From Pigmentiphaga sp. H8 (GTDB lineage: Bacteria > Pseudomonadota > Gammaproteobacteria > Burkholderiales > Burkholderiaceae_B): a stretch of 64,000 nt of DNA. The stretch is from assembly GCF_003854895.1 (NCBI RefSeq), contig NZ_CP033966.1, positions 1,240,001-1,304,000 of the forward strand, written 5' to 3'. How positions within the stretch are numbered: position 1 is the stretch's first letter; the number at the start of each line of letters is the position of its first letter. Position numbers and translations under genes: made by a program. Below, in pieces: positions 49,745 through 58,879 of this stretch. Under the pieces are notes generated by a model. That model was not told the DNA's origin. It worked only from the letters and a program-made list of their open reading frames with translations, and searched no databases.

Positions 49745-50764
49745 ATGAAGCAGTCCAGTTCCAGGGTACGCCGTGTGCTTTTGCTTTGCGCGGCATTGGC
49801 CTGCGCGCAGCCGGGACTCGCCGGCGCCCAGCCGTCCGGCCCCGCGCCGGAGAAGGCCGTCATGTTCATCGGCTGGCGGGCCGAGGCCGAGTGGGGTGGT
49901 TTCTTCCAGGCCGTGGCCAAGGGCATCTACCGCAAGCACGGGCTGGACGTCGAGATCCGCCTGGGCAATCCGCAAAGCAATCCCACGCCCATGCTGCTGG
50001 CCGGACGCGTGGATTTCACGGCGGGCAGCAGCGGCACCTCGCTCAACGCGGCGCGCGAAGGCGCGCCCCTGATGTCGGTGGCCGCGATCTTCCAGAAGGA
50101 TCCGCGCGTGCTGATCGCCCATCCCAACCAGGGCGTGGACAAGATCGAGCAGATCAAGGACCGCACGGTGCTGGTGGGCGCGCTGGGCATGGCGACCTTC
50201 TGGCCCTACCTGCGCGGGCGCTTCGGCTTCACCGACGACCAGGTCAAGCCCTATACGTTTTCGCTGGCGCCGTTCCTGGCCGACAAGAAGGTGGTGCAGC
50301 AGGGGCTCATCACCAACGAACCGCTGGCGCTGAAGAAGGCGGGCGTCGAGAACCCGGTGTCCTTCCTGCTGGCGGACTATGGCTGGGACCCGTACATGAC
50401 CACCATCGTCACCACCCGCGACAACGTCGAGAAGCGGCCGCAATTCGTGCAGAAGTTCGTCGATGCGTCCATCGAGGGCTGGTACAGCTACCTGTACGAC
50501 GATCCGTCGGCGGGCAATGAACTGATCAAGCGCAACAACCCCGAGATGACCGACGAACAAATCGCTTTCGCGATCCATGCCATGAAGGAGCGCGGCCTGA
50601 TCGATTCCGGCGATGCGAAGCGCCTGGGCATCGGGGCGATGACCGACGCGCGCTGGGAGCATTTCTACCGGTCCATGGTGGACGTGGGCGTGCTGCCCAC
50701 CGGCCTGGACGTGCGCAAGGCCTACACGCTGAAGTTCGTCAACAAGAAGGTCGGCATGCGATGA
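49745..50764 (+). CDS. NMT1/TauA-type ABC transporter substrate-binding protein
   Basis: The protein has 339 residues. The signal peptide is RRVLLLCAALACAQPGLAGA, with cleavage near AGAQP. The mature domain has VMFIGWRAEAEWGGFFQAVAKGIYRKHGLDV, FTAGSSGTSLNAAREGAP and TFWPYLRGRFGF. It is the periplasmic receptor of the ABC importer encoded next (ATGA overlap with the ATPase). With the neighbouring deaminase, a pyrimidine-like or nitrogen-heterocyclic ligand is likely (inference). Confidence 0.92.
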   Translation: MKQSSSRVRRVLLLCAALACAQPGLAGAQPSGPAPEKAVMFIGWRAEAEWGGFFQAVAKGIYRKHGLDVEIRLGNPQSNPTPMLLAGRVDFTAGSSGTSLNAAREGAPLMSVAAIFQKDPRVLIAHPNQGVDKIEQIKDRTVLVGALGMATFWPYLRGRFGFTDDQVKPYTFSLAPFLADKKVVQQGLITNEPLALKKAGVENPVSFLLADYGWDPYMTTIVTTRDNVEKRPQFVQKFVDASIEGWYSYLYDDPSAGNELIKRNNPEMTDEQIAFAIHAMKERGLIDSGDAKRLGIGAMTDARWEHFYRSMVDVGVLPTGLDVRKAYTLKFVNKKVGMR

Positions 50765-51525
50765 CTGAAACGGCCATGGATACCGACCGGGTGCTGGAAC
50801 TGCGGAACATTTCCAAGCGCTTCGGCAACGGCACGCTGGCGGTCGAAAACCTCAGCCTGTCCCTTGCGCGGGGAAGCTTCGTCAGCCTGCTCGGGCCCTC
50901 GGGGTGCGGCAAGAGCACGGTGCTGCGCATGATCGCCGGACTGTCCGAGCCGACCGCCGGCGAGGTCGTGCGGCAGGGCACCAGGGGGGCGGTCGGCTTC
51001 GTCTTCCAGGAGCCCACGCTGATGCCGTGGGAGACGGCGCTGTCCAACACCATGCTGCCGCTGGACCTGGCGGGCGTGCCGCGCGACGAGGCCCGGCGGC
51101 GCGCCGCCGAGGCGCTCGAGAAGGTCGGGCTGAAGGGGTTCGAGCAGGCCCTGCCAAGAGAGCTTTCCGGCGGCATGAAGATGCGCGTCTCCATCGCCCG
51201 GGCCATCGTGACCCGGCCGCAGGTCCTGCTACTGGACGAGCCGTTCGCGGCGCTGGACGAGATCACGCGGTTCAAGCTGAACAACGACCTGCTGCGGCTG
51301 TGGCAGGACCAGCGCTTCACCGCCGTGTTCGTCACGCATTCGGTGTTCGAGTCGGTGTATCTGTCCCAGCGGGTGATCGTCATGGCCGCGCGGCCGGGGC
51401 GGCTCCATGCCGACCTTCCCATTTCCCCCGATGCGGCGCGCGGCGAATCGTTCCGCACTTCGGCCGAATACGCGCATCTGTGCAGGCAGGCCTCGGAAGC
51501 CCTCGAAAAGGCGATGAACGCATGA
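50761..51525 (+). CDS. ABC transporter ATP-binding protein (nitrate/sulfonate/taurine family)
   Basis: The protein has 254 residues. Walker A is GPSGCGKST, the Q-loop follows in VGFVFQEPTLMPW, the signature is LSGGMKMR, Walker B is VLLLDEPFAALDE and the switch histidine is in FVTHSVFES. It powers the importer with the permease encoded next. Start and stop overlap the neighbouring genes by 4 bases each. Confidence 0.97.
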   Translation: MTETAMDTDRVLELRNISKRFGNGTLAVENLSLSLARGSFVSLLGPSGCGKSTVLRMIAGLSEPTAGEVVRQGTRGAVGFVFQEPTLMPWETALSNTMLPLDLAGVPRDEARRRAAEALEKVGLKGFEQALPRELSGGMKMRVSIARAIVTRPQVLLLDEPFAALDEITRFKLNNDLLRLWQDQRFTAVFVTHSVFESVYLSQRVIVMAARPGRLHADLPISPDAARGESFRTSAEYAHLCRQASEALEKAMNA

Positions 51526-52313
51526 ACCCCAAGCTCCGTACCGCGCGCATCGTCCTGCCCGTCGTCATGGGCATCCTCTGCCTGGTGGCCTGGGAGGCGA
51601 TCGTGCGCGGCCTGCGCATCTCGCCGCACATCCTGCCCGGCCCGGCCGATATCGGCCGCGCGCTGGTCGAGGACTGGCCGCTGCTGTCGGCGGCGCTGTG
51701 GGTCACGCTGAAGATCACCGCGTCGGCCTTCGTCAGCGCCGTGCTGGTGGGCGGCGCCATCGCGATCCTGTTCAGCCTGTCCAAGTGGATAGAACTGACC
51801 TTCTTCCCCTATGCGGTCATCATGCAGGTCACGCCGGTAGTCGCCATCGCGCCGCTCCTGATCATCTGGGTGGACAACGTGCAGGTGGCGCTGCTGATCT
51901 GCGCGTGGCTGGTGGCCTTCTTCCCCATCCTGTCGAACACCATCGTCGGCCTGAACAGCGCCGACCACAACCTGCGCGATCTGTTCCGGCTTTATGGCGC
52001 GACCCCGGGCCAGACGCTGCGCCGGCTGCGCATTCCGTCGGCCATGCCGTACTTCCTGGCGGGCGTGCGCATTTCGGGCGGGCTGTCGCTGATCGGCGCG
52101 GTGGTCGCGGAATTCGTCGCCGGGGCGGGCGGGCAGGGTTCGGGCCTGGCCTATCGCATCCTCGAGGCCGGCTACCAGTTGAAGACGCCGCGCATGTTCG
52201 CGGCCCTGCTGATGATTTCCTGCACCGGCGTACTGATCTTCCTGGCGACCTCGTGGGTGTCGCAGCGCATCCTGCGGCGCTGGCACGAAAGCGCCATGGA
52301 GCGCGAATCTTGA
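51522..52313 (+). CDS. ABC transporter permease (nitrate/sulfonate/taurine family)
   Basis: The protein has 263 residues and about six helices. The EAA-loop equivalent is FRLYGATPGQTLRRLRIPSAMPYFLAGVRISGG, and the last helix is MFAALLMISCTGVLIFLATSW. It overlaps the ATPase gene (ATGA) and the deaminase gene start, so the operon is tightly packed. Confidence 0.94.
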   Translation: MNPKLRTARIVLPVVMGILCLVAWEAIVRGLRISPHILPGPADIGRALVEDWPLLSAALWVTLKITASAFVSAVLVGGAIAILFSLSKWIELTFFPYAVIMQVTPVVAIAPLLIIWVDNVQVALLICAWLVAFFPILSNTIVGLNSADHNLRDLFRLYGATPGQTLRRLRIPSAMPYFLAGVRISGGLSLIGAVVAEFVAGAGGQGSGLAYRILEAGYQLKTPRMFAALLMISCTGVLIFLATSWVSQRILRRWHESAMERES

Positions 52314-53659
52314 AGTCGCTGGCCGCGGAGCTGGAACGGGCGGCGGGGGCCTACGTCCTGCGCGGCGCGCGGGTGCCCGCGGCGCTGCTGCCCGCCACGC
52401 TGGCCGGACTGGCCGATGCGCAGGGCCTGGCGGGCGTCGACCTGGCGGTCGACGGGGGCCGGCTGGGCGCGGTCGCGCCCGCCGGGACGCTGCAAGCGGG
52501 CGAGGGGCCGGACCTGGCCGGCCGGCAAGTCTGGCCGGCCTTCCACGACCTGCACACTCATCTGGACAAGACGCATACGCTGGCGCGCGCGCCCAATGCC
52601 GATGGCACGCTATTGGGGGCGGTCAAGGCCGTGATGGCCGACCATGCGTGCTGGCGTCCGGGCGAGCTCGAGGCGCGCGCCGGCTTCGCCCTGCGCTGCG
52701 CCTGGTCGCACGGCACCGCCGGCCTGCGCACGCACCTGGATGCGGCGGGACCGCAGGCGCGCATGGCCTGGGACACCATGCTGGCTTTGCGGGCCAGCTG
52801 GGCATCCCGCGTGCGGGTGCAGATGGTGGCCATGGCGCCCATGGAGACCTACCTGGGCGAGGGCGCCGAGGACTTCGTGCGCCGCGTGGCCGAAACCGGC
52901 GGTGTGCTGGGCGGCGTGACGCGCGTACCCGGCCTGCCGCCGCCTGCCGCGCGCCAGCGCCTGGCGCAGGCCCTGGATGCGCTGTTCGACTGGGCCGTGC
53001 GCTACGGCCTGGACGTGGACCTGCACGTGGACGAGTCCTGTGAACCCGAGGCCGATTCCCTGCTGGAGGTCGCGCGGCGCACCCAGGCGCGCGGCCTGGG
53101 CGGGCGGGTCGTGTGCGGCCATTGCTGCAGCCTGGCCGTCCAGGCGGACGAGACCCGCGAACGGATGCTGGATGCCTGCCGCGACGCGGGCCTGGCCATC
53201 GTCAGCCTGCCGCTGGTCAACCTGTTCCTGCAGGACAGGGCGCCCGGCCGCACTCCCCGGCTGCGCGGACTGCCGCCGCTGCAGGAAATCTCGGCGCGCG
53301 GCATTCCGGTGGCGTTATCGAGCGACAATTGCGCAGATGCGTTCCACGCCTACGGAGACTACGACATGCTGGAAGTATTCCGCGAAGCCGTGCGCAACGG
53401 CCACCTGGACCGTCACGCCGGCCACTGGTCCGCCAGCGTGACGGCGACACCGGCGGCCCTGATGCGCCAGGCCGGATCGGGGCGGCTCGAACCGGGCCAG
53501 CCGGCCGATTTCGTGATCTTCGACGCCCGCGGCATTCCCCAGTTGCTGGCCCGGCCCCAGTCCGACCGCCTGGTCGTCCGCGACGGCCGGCTGCTGGCCG
53601 TGTCGCCGCCGTCGTTCGACGAACTCGACGCGGCGCTGGCGCGCGCGGGGACGGAGTAG
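52310..53659 (+). CDS. Cytosine deaminase-like amidohydrolase
   Basis: The protein has 449 residues. The metal and catalytic motifs of the CodA group are present: DLHTHLDKTH (H82, H84), LDVDLHVDESCEPE, the GHCCSLAVQ histidine and ALSSDNCADAF. A GRTPRLRGLPPLQEI segment also matches. It would deaminate cytosine or a related ring (for example isoguanine or an aminopyrimidine) in the cytoplasm. TTG 52310 is chosen because it overlaps the permease stop (TTGA) with no other candidate nearby; the first about 50 residues are poorly conserved. The ABC genes suggest the substrate is imported. Confidence 0.87.
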   Translation: MKSLAAELERAAGAYVLRGARVPAALLPATLAGLADAQGLAGVDLAVDGGRLGAVAPAGTLQAGEGPDLAGRQVWPAFHDLHTHLDKTHTLARAPNADGTLLGAVKAVMADHACWRPGELEARAGFALRCAWSHGTAGLRTHLDAAGPQARMAWDTMLALRASWASRVRVQMVAMAPMETYLGEGAEDFVRRVAETGGVLGGVTRVPGLPPPAARQRLAQALDALFDWAVRYGLDVDLHVDESCEPEADSLLEVARRTQARGLGGRVVCGHCCSLAVQADETRERMLDACRDAGLAIVSLPLVNLFLQDRAPGRTPRLRGLPPLQEISARGIPVALSSDNCADAFHAYGDYDMLEVFREAVRNGHLDRHAGHWSASVTATPAALMRQAGSGRLEPGQPADFVIFDARGIPQLLARPQSDRLVVRDGRLLAVSPPSFDELDAALARAGTE

Positions 53660-53662
53660 GCC

Positions 53663-54157
53663 ATGGCGCGATCCTCATCGGCGAACCCGCCGCGGCGGCC
53701 CGGGCAGTCCCAGGCCTTTCCGGAAGGCGGCCTGCTGGCGCCCCGGGTCAGTACCCTGAGCAAGGCGCTGACCCGCAGCGCCGTCCAGTTCGCCAAGGCG
53801 CAGTACGGCCTGTCCCAGGTGGAATGGCAGGTGGTCACCCTGCTGGGCGTGTTCCAGCCGGTGTCCATACGGGAACTGGCCTATCACGCCATGCTCGATG
53901 CCGCGCAGATCAGCCGCGCGGTGTCGTCGCTGGTGGAGCGGGGCGACGTCAACCGCGCGCGTAGCGCGCGCGACAGCCGCGAGGCGGAACTGTCGCTGAC
54001 GCCGCAGGGGCTGGCCATGCACGCCGAGCTGACCGCTGCCGCCCAGTCGCGCAACCGGCACGTATTGGGTGAGCATTCCGCGGCCGACGTGGCCCGGTTC
54101 TTCGCCATGCTGGACAGCTTCATCGCGCGGGCCAGGCAACTGAGCGACCAGGAGTGA
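53663..54157 (+). CDS. MarR-family transcriptional regulator
   Basis: The protein has 164 residues. After a proline-rich head of about 25 residues, the winged helix shows LSQVEWQVVTLLGVFQPVSI, AMLDAAQISRAVSSLVERGD and the wing RARSARDSREAELSLTPQG. Only 3 bases separate it from the deaminase gene, so it is the last gene of this operon. It probably represses the operon through the palindrome at 48725. Confidence 0.93.
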   Translation: MARSSSANPPRRPGQSQAFPEGGLLAPRVSTLSKALTRSAVQFAKAQYGLSQVEWQVVTLLGVFQPVSIRELAYHAMLDAAQISRAVSSLVERGDVNRARSARDSREAELSLTPQGLAMHAELTAAAQSRNRHVLGEHSAADVARFFAMLDSFIARARQLSDQE

Positions 54158-54233
54158 GGCGCGGGGCCGGTGGCCGGCCAGCCGGCCGGTCCCTACAATA
54201 GCCCCCACTTCATTTCCCGGACGGAGTCCCAGC

Positions 54234-55286
54234 ATGGATGCACGCGACGCAATGGCCGGCCGCCCCGGCGGGCGCAATCTGATCACCGACGTCGCCGGCC
54301 TGCGGGTGGGGCAGGCGCACGATGCGCGGGCCTGCACCGGCGTCACCGTGATCCTGCCGGATGAACGGGCCATGGCCGCGGTGGACATCCGCGGCGGCGG
54401 GCCGGGCACGCGCGAGACCGATACCCTGGGCGCGTCCAACCTCGTGCGCTCGGTCGATGCCATCGTGCTGTCCGGCGGTTCGGTCTACGGCCTGGCCAGC
54501 GGCGACGGCGTGGCCGCGTGGCTGGGGGCGCAGGGCCGCGGCTTCACGCTGCTGCACCAGCCCGGCGTCCCGCCTTCGCCCATCGTGCCGACCGCGGTGC
54601 TGTACGACCTCGCCAACGGCGGCGACAAGCAGTGGGGCGAGACCCCTCCCTATCGCGACCTGGCCATGCGGGCCGCCCGGGCGGTCCAGTCCGGTTTCGA
54701 CCTGGGTACGCATGGCGCGGGCTTCGGCGCGTCGGCGGGGTCGCTCAAGGGGGGATTGGGGTCGGCGTCCTACGTCACGCACGACGGCATGACCGTGGGC
54801 GCCATCGTGGCCTGCAACAGCTTCGGTTCGGTCGTGGCGCCGCAAGGGCGGCGTTTCTGGGCCGGAGCCTTCGAGATCGGCGAGGAGTTCGGTGGCCTGG
54901 GGCCGGCCAGTACCCGGGCCGAGGGCGAGAACTGGGAGTTCGCCAAGCTGGATCCGCGCCCGCGCGCCAACACCACCATCGCCTGCATCGCCACCGACGT
55001 CGCGCTGTCGCCCGACGAGCTGCAGCGCGTGGCGACCATGGCGCAGGACGGGCTGGCCCGCGCGATCCGCCCCATCCACGCGCCGTTCGACGGCGATACG
55101 GTGTTCGCGATCTCGACGGGGCGGCGCGAGGCGCCGGCGATGGAAGGCCCGGTGGATCCCCGGCCCTTCATCGTCTGCCGGCTGGGCGCGCTGGCCGCCG
55201 ACGTGCTGGCCCGCGCCATCGCGCGCGGCGTCTACAGCGCCGTCACGCCCGAAGGGATGACGACGCCCGCATGGTCCAGCCTGTAA
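54234..55286 (+). CDS. P1 family (S58) peptidase, DmpA-like N-terminal nucleophile aminopeptidase
   Basis: The protein has 350 residues. The family shows GRNLITDVAGLRVGQAHDA at the start, SGGSVYGLASGDGVAAWLG, GFGASAGSLKGGLGSAS and RPRANTTIACIATDVALSPDE. Cleavage before the nucleophile in the NTT region yields alpha and beta chains in DmpA/BapA enzymes, which release N-terminal D- or L-residues or beta-peptides. No signal peptide is seen. ATG 54234 is a plausible start, with GGAG about ten bases upstream. Confidence 0.92.
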   Translation: MDARDAMAGRPGGRNLITDVAGLRVGQAHDARACTGVTVILPDERAMAAVDIRGGGPGTRETDTLGASNLVRSVDAIVLSGGSVYGLASGDGVAAWLGAQGRGFTLLHQPGVPPSPIVPTAVLYDLANGGDKQWGETPPYRDLAMRAARAVQSGFDLGTHGAGFGASAGSLKGGLGSASYVTHDGMTVGAIVACNSFGSVVAPQGRRFWAGAFEIGEEFGGLGPASTRAEGENWEFAKLDPRPRANTTIACIATDVALSPDELQRVATMAQDGLARAIRPIHAPFDGDTVFAISTGRREAPAMEGPVDPRPFIVCRLGALAADVLARAIARGVYSAVTPEGMTTPAWSSL

Positions 55287-55310
55287 GGTGTCCGGGCCCA
55301 GCCGCGGGGC

Positions 55311-55793
55311 TTACCGGGTCCAGTGTCCCGACTTTCCGCCTTTCTTCTCCATCAGCCGCACGTCGGTCATGACCATGCCCCGGTCCGCCGCCTTGCACAT
55401 GTCGTAGATCGTCAGCAGCGCGACGTTGACGGCGGTCAGCGCCTCCATCTCGACGCCGGTGCCGCCCACGGTCTCGGCGCGCACGGTGCAGTGCACGGCG
55501 CCGGCTTCGTCGTCCAGGGTGAAGTCACAGGCGACGTGCGTCAGCGGAATCGGGTGGCACAGCGGAATCAGGTCCGAGGTCTTCTTGGCCGCCATGATGG
55601 CGGCGATGCGGGCGATGCCCAGTACGTCGCCTTTCTTGGCGTTGCCGTCGCGGATCAGGGCCAGCGTGGCCGGCTGCATGCGTATCGTGCCGGCCGCCAC
55701 GGCCACGCGCGCGGTGGCGGGCTTGGCGCCCACGTCCACCATGTGGGCCTGTCCGGCCTCGTCGAAGTGGGTCAGGGGGGATTGCGACATCAT
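55311..55793 (-). CDS. moaC: Cyclic pyranopterin monophosphate synthase
   Basis: The protein has 160 residues. MoaC landmarks are LTHFDEAGQAHMVDVGAKPATAR, KKGDVLGIARIAAIMAAKKT, LIPLCHPIPLTHV, and GGTGVEMEALTAVNVALLTIYDMCK with the catalytic KAADRGM. It completes the first step of molybdenum cofactor synthesis together with MoaA. The ATG overlaps the stop of sseA by 4 bases (either of two adjacent ATGs), so sseA and moaC are coupled. Confidence 0.96.
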   Translation of the reverse strand: MMSQSPLTHFDEAGQAHMVDVGAKPATARVAVAAGTIRMQPATLALIRDGNAKKGDVLGIARIAAIMAAKKTSDLIPLCHPIPLTHVACDFTLDDEAGAVHCTVRAETVGGTGVEMEALTAVNVALLTIYDMCKAADRGMVMTDVRLMEKKGGKSGHWTR

Positions 55794-56650
55794 GCGTCTC
55801 CGGTGGCGATGGGCGAGCCGGGGCGGCTGCTCCATTCGCTCCACGAGCCGGGATACAGCACCGCCCCGGACAGGCCCGCCACTTCCATGGCAAGCAGGTT
55901 GTGGCAGGCGGTGACACCGGAGCCGCACTGGCTGATGACCCGGTCGGCGGGCGTGCCGCCCAGCACGGCCTCGAACTCGGACCGCAGCTGCGCGGCGGGC
56001 TTGAAGCGTCCGTCGGGCTGGAGGTTGTCGCGCAGGAAGCGGTTGGCGGCGCCGGGGATGTGGCCGCCCACGGCGTCCAGGGTTTCGTTCTGGCCGCGGA
56101 AACGGTCGGGGGCGCGCGCGTCCACGACCAGGCGCGGGGCCGGCGCGTCCAGGTTGGCCCGCACGTCCTCGTAGGTGGCGGTCGCCACCAGCGGCGGCCG
56201 CAGCGTGAACGTGCCCGGGGCGGGCGCGGCGGGCTGGCCGGATTCCAGCGGGTAGCCCGCCTCGCGCCAGGCCGCCAGGCCGCCGTCCAGCACCGCGACG
56301 GCCTCGTGGCCCGCCCAGCGCAGCAGCCACCAGAGGCGTGCGGCCATGGCGCCGCCGGCGGTGTCATAGCACACCACCTGAGTGGTGTCGGAGACGCCCA
56401 GGCGGGCCATCAGGCCGGCGAAGTCCTCGCGCCGGGGCAGGGGATGGCGGCCGTTGTTGCCGGTCTTGGCGCCGCTCAGGTCGCGGTCCAGGTGGATGTA
56501 GCGGGCGCCGGGAATATGCGCAGCCGCGTGGGCGCGCTCGCCCGCGCCGGTGTCCGCCAGATCGAAGCTGCAATCGCACACGACGGCCGGCGAGGAGGAT
56601 TGCAGCAGGGCGTGCAGCGCCTGCGCGGAAATCAGGGTGCTGAAGCTCAT
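55790..56650 (-). CDS. sseA: 3-mercaptopyruvate sulfurtransferase (tandem rhodanese)
   Basis: The protein has 286 residues with two rhodanese domains. The active cysteine is C242 in the loop CGSGVTACH, the 3-mercaptopyruvate type. The N-terminal inactive domain has PAVVCDCSFDLADTGAG and IPGARYIHLDRDLSG. It transfers sulfur from 3-mercaptopyruvate and may supply sulfur for the cofactor made through the coupled moaC. ATG 56650 is chosen over 56674 because eight extra residues precede the family start. Confidence 0.93.
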   Translation of the reverse strand: MSFSTLISAQALHALLQSSSPAVVCDCSFDLADTGAGERAHAAAHIPGARYIHLDRDLSGAKTGNNGRHPLPRREDFAGLMARLGVSDTTQVVCYDTAGGAMAARLWWLLRWAGHEAVAVLDGGLAAWREAGYPLESGQPAAPAPGTFTLRPPLVATATYEDVRANLDAPAPRLVVDARAPDRFRGQNETLDAVGGHIPGAANRFLRDNLQPDGRFKPAAQLRSEFEAVLGGTPADRVISQCGSGVTACHNLLAMEVAGLSGAVLYPGSWSEWSSRPGSPIATGDA

Positions 56651-56766
56651 GGCATGTCCTGTAAGCGTTGCCATGCGGCCGGTCTGGCTCCGGCCGGCAT
56701 TGGTAAATTTTTCATGTTTCGCCTGGGAAGCGGGAACCCGCCGCCCAAGCTGGCTATCATACCGGT

Positions 56767-58266
56767 ATGCCGAATTCCCAACGTTTCCCGTCGCTGCGCC
56801 GCAAGGCCGTGGCGCTGCTGCTGCCGGCCCTGCTGGCGGCGGCCGCGCCGGCGCTGGCGCCCGCCCAGCCGGTCGGGCTGCCCGACCTGGGCGACTCGGC
56901 CGCGCAGGAGCTTTCGCCCCGGCTGGAACAGCGGCTGGGCGACGCCATCATGATGGAATCCCTGCGCGATCCGGCCTATATCGACGATCCGGACCTGCTC
57001 CAGTATCTGACCGGCATGGCGCGCCAGTTGTCGGCCCATGCGCCCATAGGCACGCCCAACATCAACGTGTTCGCGGTGCGCGACCCCAGCATCAATGCGT
57101 TCGCGATGCCGGGCGGTTACATAGGCGTACATACCGGGCTGGTGGTGGCCGCGCAGTCCGAGTCCGAACTGGCCGGCGTGCTGGCGCACGAAATCGGCCA
57201 CGTGGTGCAGCGGCACATCGCCCGGGGCCTGGTGCAGCAGAAGCAGGACACGCTGATCATGGTGGCGGCCCTGCTGGCGGCGCTGGTGGCGGCGCGCGGC
57301 AATTCGCAGGCGCCCGAGGCGGCGATGGCCTTCGGCCAGGCCGCGGCCATCAACTCGCAACTGGGCTTCTCGCGCGAGGCCGAGCGCGAAGCCGACCGCA
57401 CCGGGTTCCAGATGCTGGAGGCGGCCAACTACAACGTCAACGGCATGGCCTCGTTCTTCGGCCGCCTGATGCAGGCGTCGGGGCTGAACGAGCGGACCGG
57501 CCAGGCCTTCACCCGCACCCACCCGTTGTCCATCGAGCGCATGTCCGACATGCAGAACCGGGCGCGCGGCGTGGTGATCCACGATCGTCCGAGTTCGTCG
57601 GATTTCTATTTCGTGCGCGCCAAGATGCGCATGCTGCAGGCCAACAGCGGCCAGGATACCCTCGAGGCCATCCGCTATTTCGAGAACCGCAGCACCGAGG
57701 CCCAGGGCATCGAGCGTTCCGCGGCCTACTATGGCCTGGCCCTGGGGTACGTGCGCCAGCGCGAGTACGGCAAGGCCAACGACGCCTACCTGGCCGCCAC
57801 GTCGGGCGCGCGCACCCATTTCATGCTCGAGCACCTGGCCATCGACCTGGCGCTGGCCCGCAACGACACGCAGCAGGCCATGAGCCTGGCGCGCAGCGCC
57901 GTCGCGCGGTGGCCCGAGCAGCGCGGCCTGGCCATGGCGATGGCGGAGTCGCTGCAACGCGCCGGCCGCAACCAGGAGGCGGTCGATTTCCTGAAAGAGC
58001 AGATGCTGAAGTGGAGCGACGAGCCCCGCTTCTACCAGATGGCCGCGGTCAGCTATTCGCGGCTGGGCAGCGCCGTGAACGAGCGCCGCAACATGGCCGA
58101 CTACTATGCGATGACCGGCGCCCTGCCGGCCGCGGTCGAGCAGTTGCAGCAGGCGCGCGCGGCCTCCAAGGATTTCTACGAGCAGTCGCAGATCGACGCC
58201 AAGGTGCGTGAATACCAGCGCCGGCTGAAGGAAGAGCGCGACCTGCTCAAGCGTTTCCAGAGCTGA
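56767..58266 (+). CDS. bepA: M48 family periplasmic metalloprotease with TPR region, BepA/YfgC-like
   Basis: The protein has 499 residues. A signal peptide (ALLLPALLAAAAPALAPAQ) leads to the M48 domain with the zinc motif HEIGH at 141-145 (LAGVLAHEIGHVVQRH) and the third ligand in EREADRTGFQ. The latch region THPLSIERMSDMQNRA follows, and residues about 290-499 form TPR-like helices. BepA is a chaperone-protease for outer-membrane protein and LptD assembly. The converging DUF gene overlaps its last 20 bases. Confidence 0.95.
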   Translation: MPNSQRFPSLRRKAVALLLPALLAAAAPALAPAQPVGLPDLGDSAAQELSPRLEQRLGDAIMMESLRDPAYIDDPDLLQYLTGMARQLSAHAPIGTPNINVFAVRDPSINAFAMPGGYIGVHTGLVVAAQSESELAGVLAHEIGHVVQRHIARGLVQQKQDTLIMVAALLAALVAARGNSQAPEAAMAFGQAAAINSQLGFSREAEREADRTGFQMLEAANYNVNGMASFFGRLMQASGLNERTGQAFTRTHPLSIERMSDMQNRARGVVIHDRPSSSDFYFVRAKMRMLQANSGQDTLEAIRYFENRSTEAQGIERSAAYYGLALGYVRQREYGKANDAYLAATSGARTHFMLEHLAIDLALARNDTQQAMSLARSAVARWPEQRGLAMAMAESLQRAGRNQEAVDFLKEQMLKWSDEPRFYQMAAVSYSRLGSAVNERRNMADYYAMTGALPAAVEQLQQARAASKDFYEQSQIDAKVREYQRRLKEERDLLKRFQS

Positions 58267-58879
58267 GGGCCTCGGGCCGGGCCACGAAACCGAACACCTG
58301 GGCGGCCGTGCCGCGCAGCGGTGCCAACGGCGCGGGCGCCGCGCCAACCGGCGGATAGACCACCGACAGGGCGGCGGCCGCCTTCGATACCTGGCCGGGG
58401 TCGGCCAGCCAGCCGGGCGCGGCGTCGAGCAGCGGCTGCCCCGATGCCAGTTTCATGCGTTCCAGCACGTCGGACAGATAGCGGTCCTCGACCATCGCGG
58501 GGCCGTATTCGGTCGCGGCGTAGAGCCTGCCTTCGGCGTCCAGCGCCCAGCGGTCCACGCGGGATACGTCGTGGCCGGCATGGGTGGACAGGGTGCCGGC
58601 GGCGTCCGACTGGCGCAGGATCAGCGGCGCCGCGTCCAGCCTGACGAACACGCGCTGCGGGCCGTTCTGGAAGAACCAGCGCCCTTGTTCGTCGTGCGCG
58701 TAGTTGCGCCCGATGAAGGCCAGGATGCCGGTGCTGGAAATGGAGACGCCCGGCCCGCCCGCCAAGGCATCGCCGGCGGGGTGCAGGCGCCAGCGGCCTC
58801 GGGCATCCAGCGACAACCAGCCATAGGCGTCCGGCACGTCGGGCCAGCGCGCCATGGCGGCAAGAACGTCGCTATCCAT
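58247..58879 (-). CDS. Conserved protein of unknown function, partner of the TPP enzyme
   Basis: The protein has 210 residues. Notable conserved-looking stretches are MARWPDVPDAYGWLSLDARGRW, AFIGRNYAHDEQGRWFFQNG and RVFVRLDAAPLILR. I recall similar DUF proteins in Bordetella and other Burkholderiales but cannot assign a number or role. No signal peptide or membrane helix is seen. ATG 58879 is internal to the end of the upstream TPP gene (8-base overlap), giving translational coupling. The 3' end overlaps bepA by 20 bases on the other strand. Confidence 0.8.
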   Translation of the reverse strand: MDSDVLAAMARWPDVPDAYGWLSLDARGRWRLHPAGDALAGGPGVSISSTGILAFIGRNYAHDEQGRWFFQNGPQRVFVRLDAAPLILRQSDAAGTLSTHAGHDVSRVDRWALDAEGRLYAATEYGPAMVEDRYLSDVLERMKLASGQPLLDAAPGWLADPGQVSKAAAALSVVYPPVGAAPAPLAPLRGTAAQVFGFVARPEALSSGNA

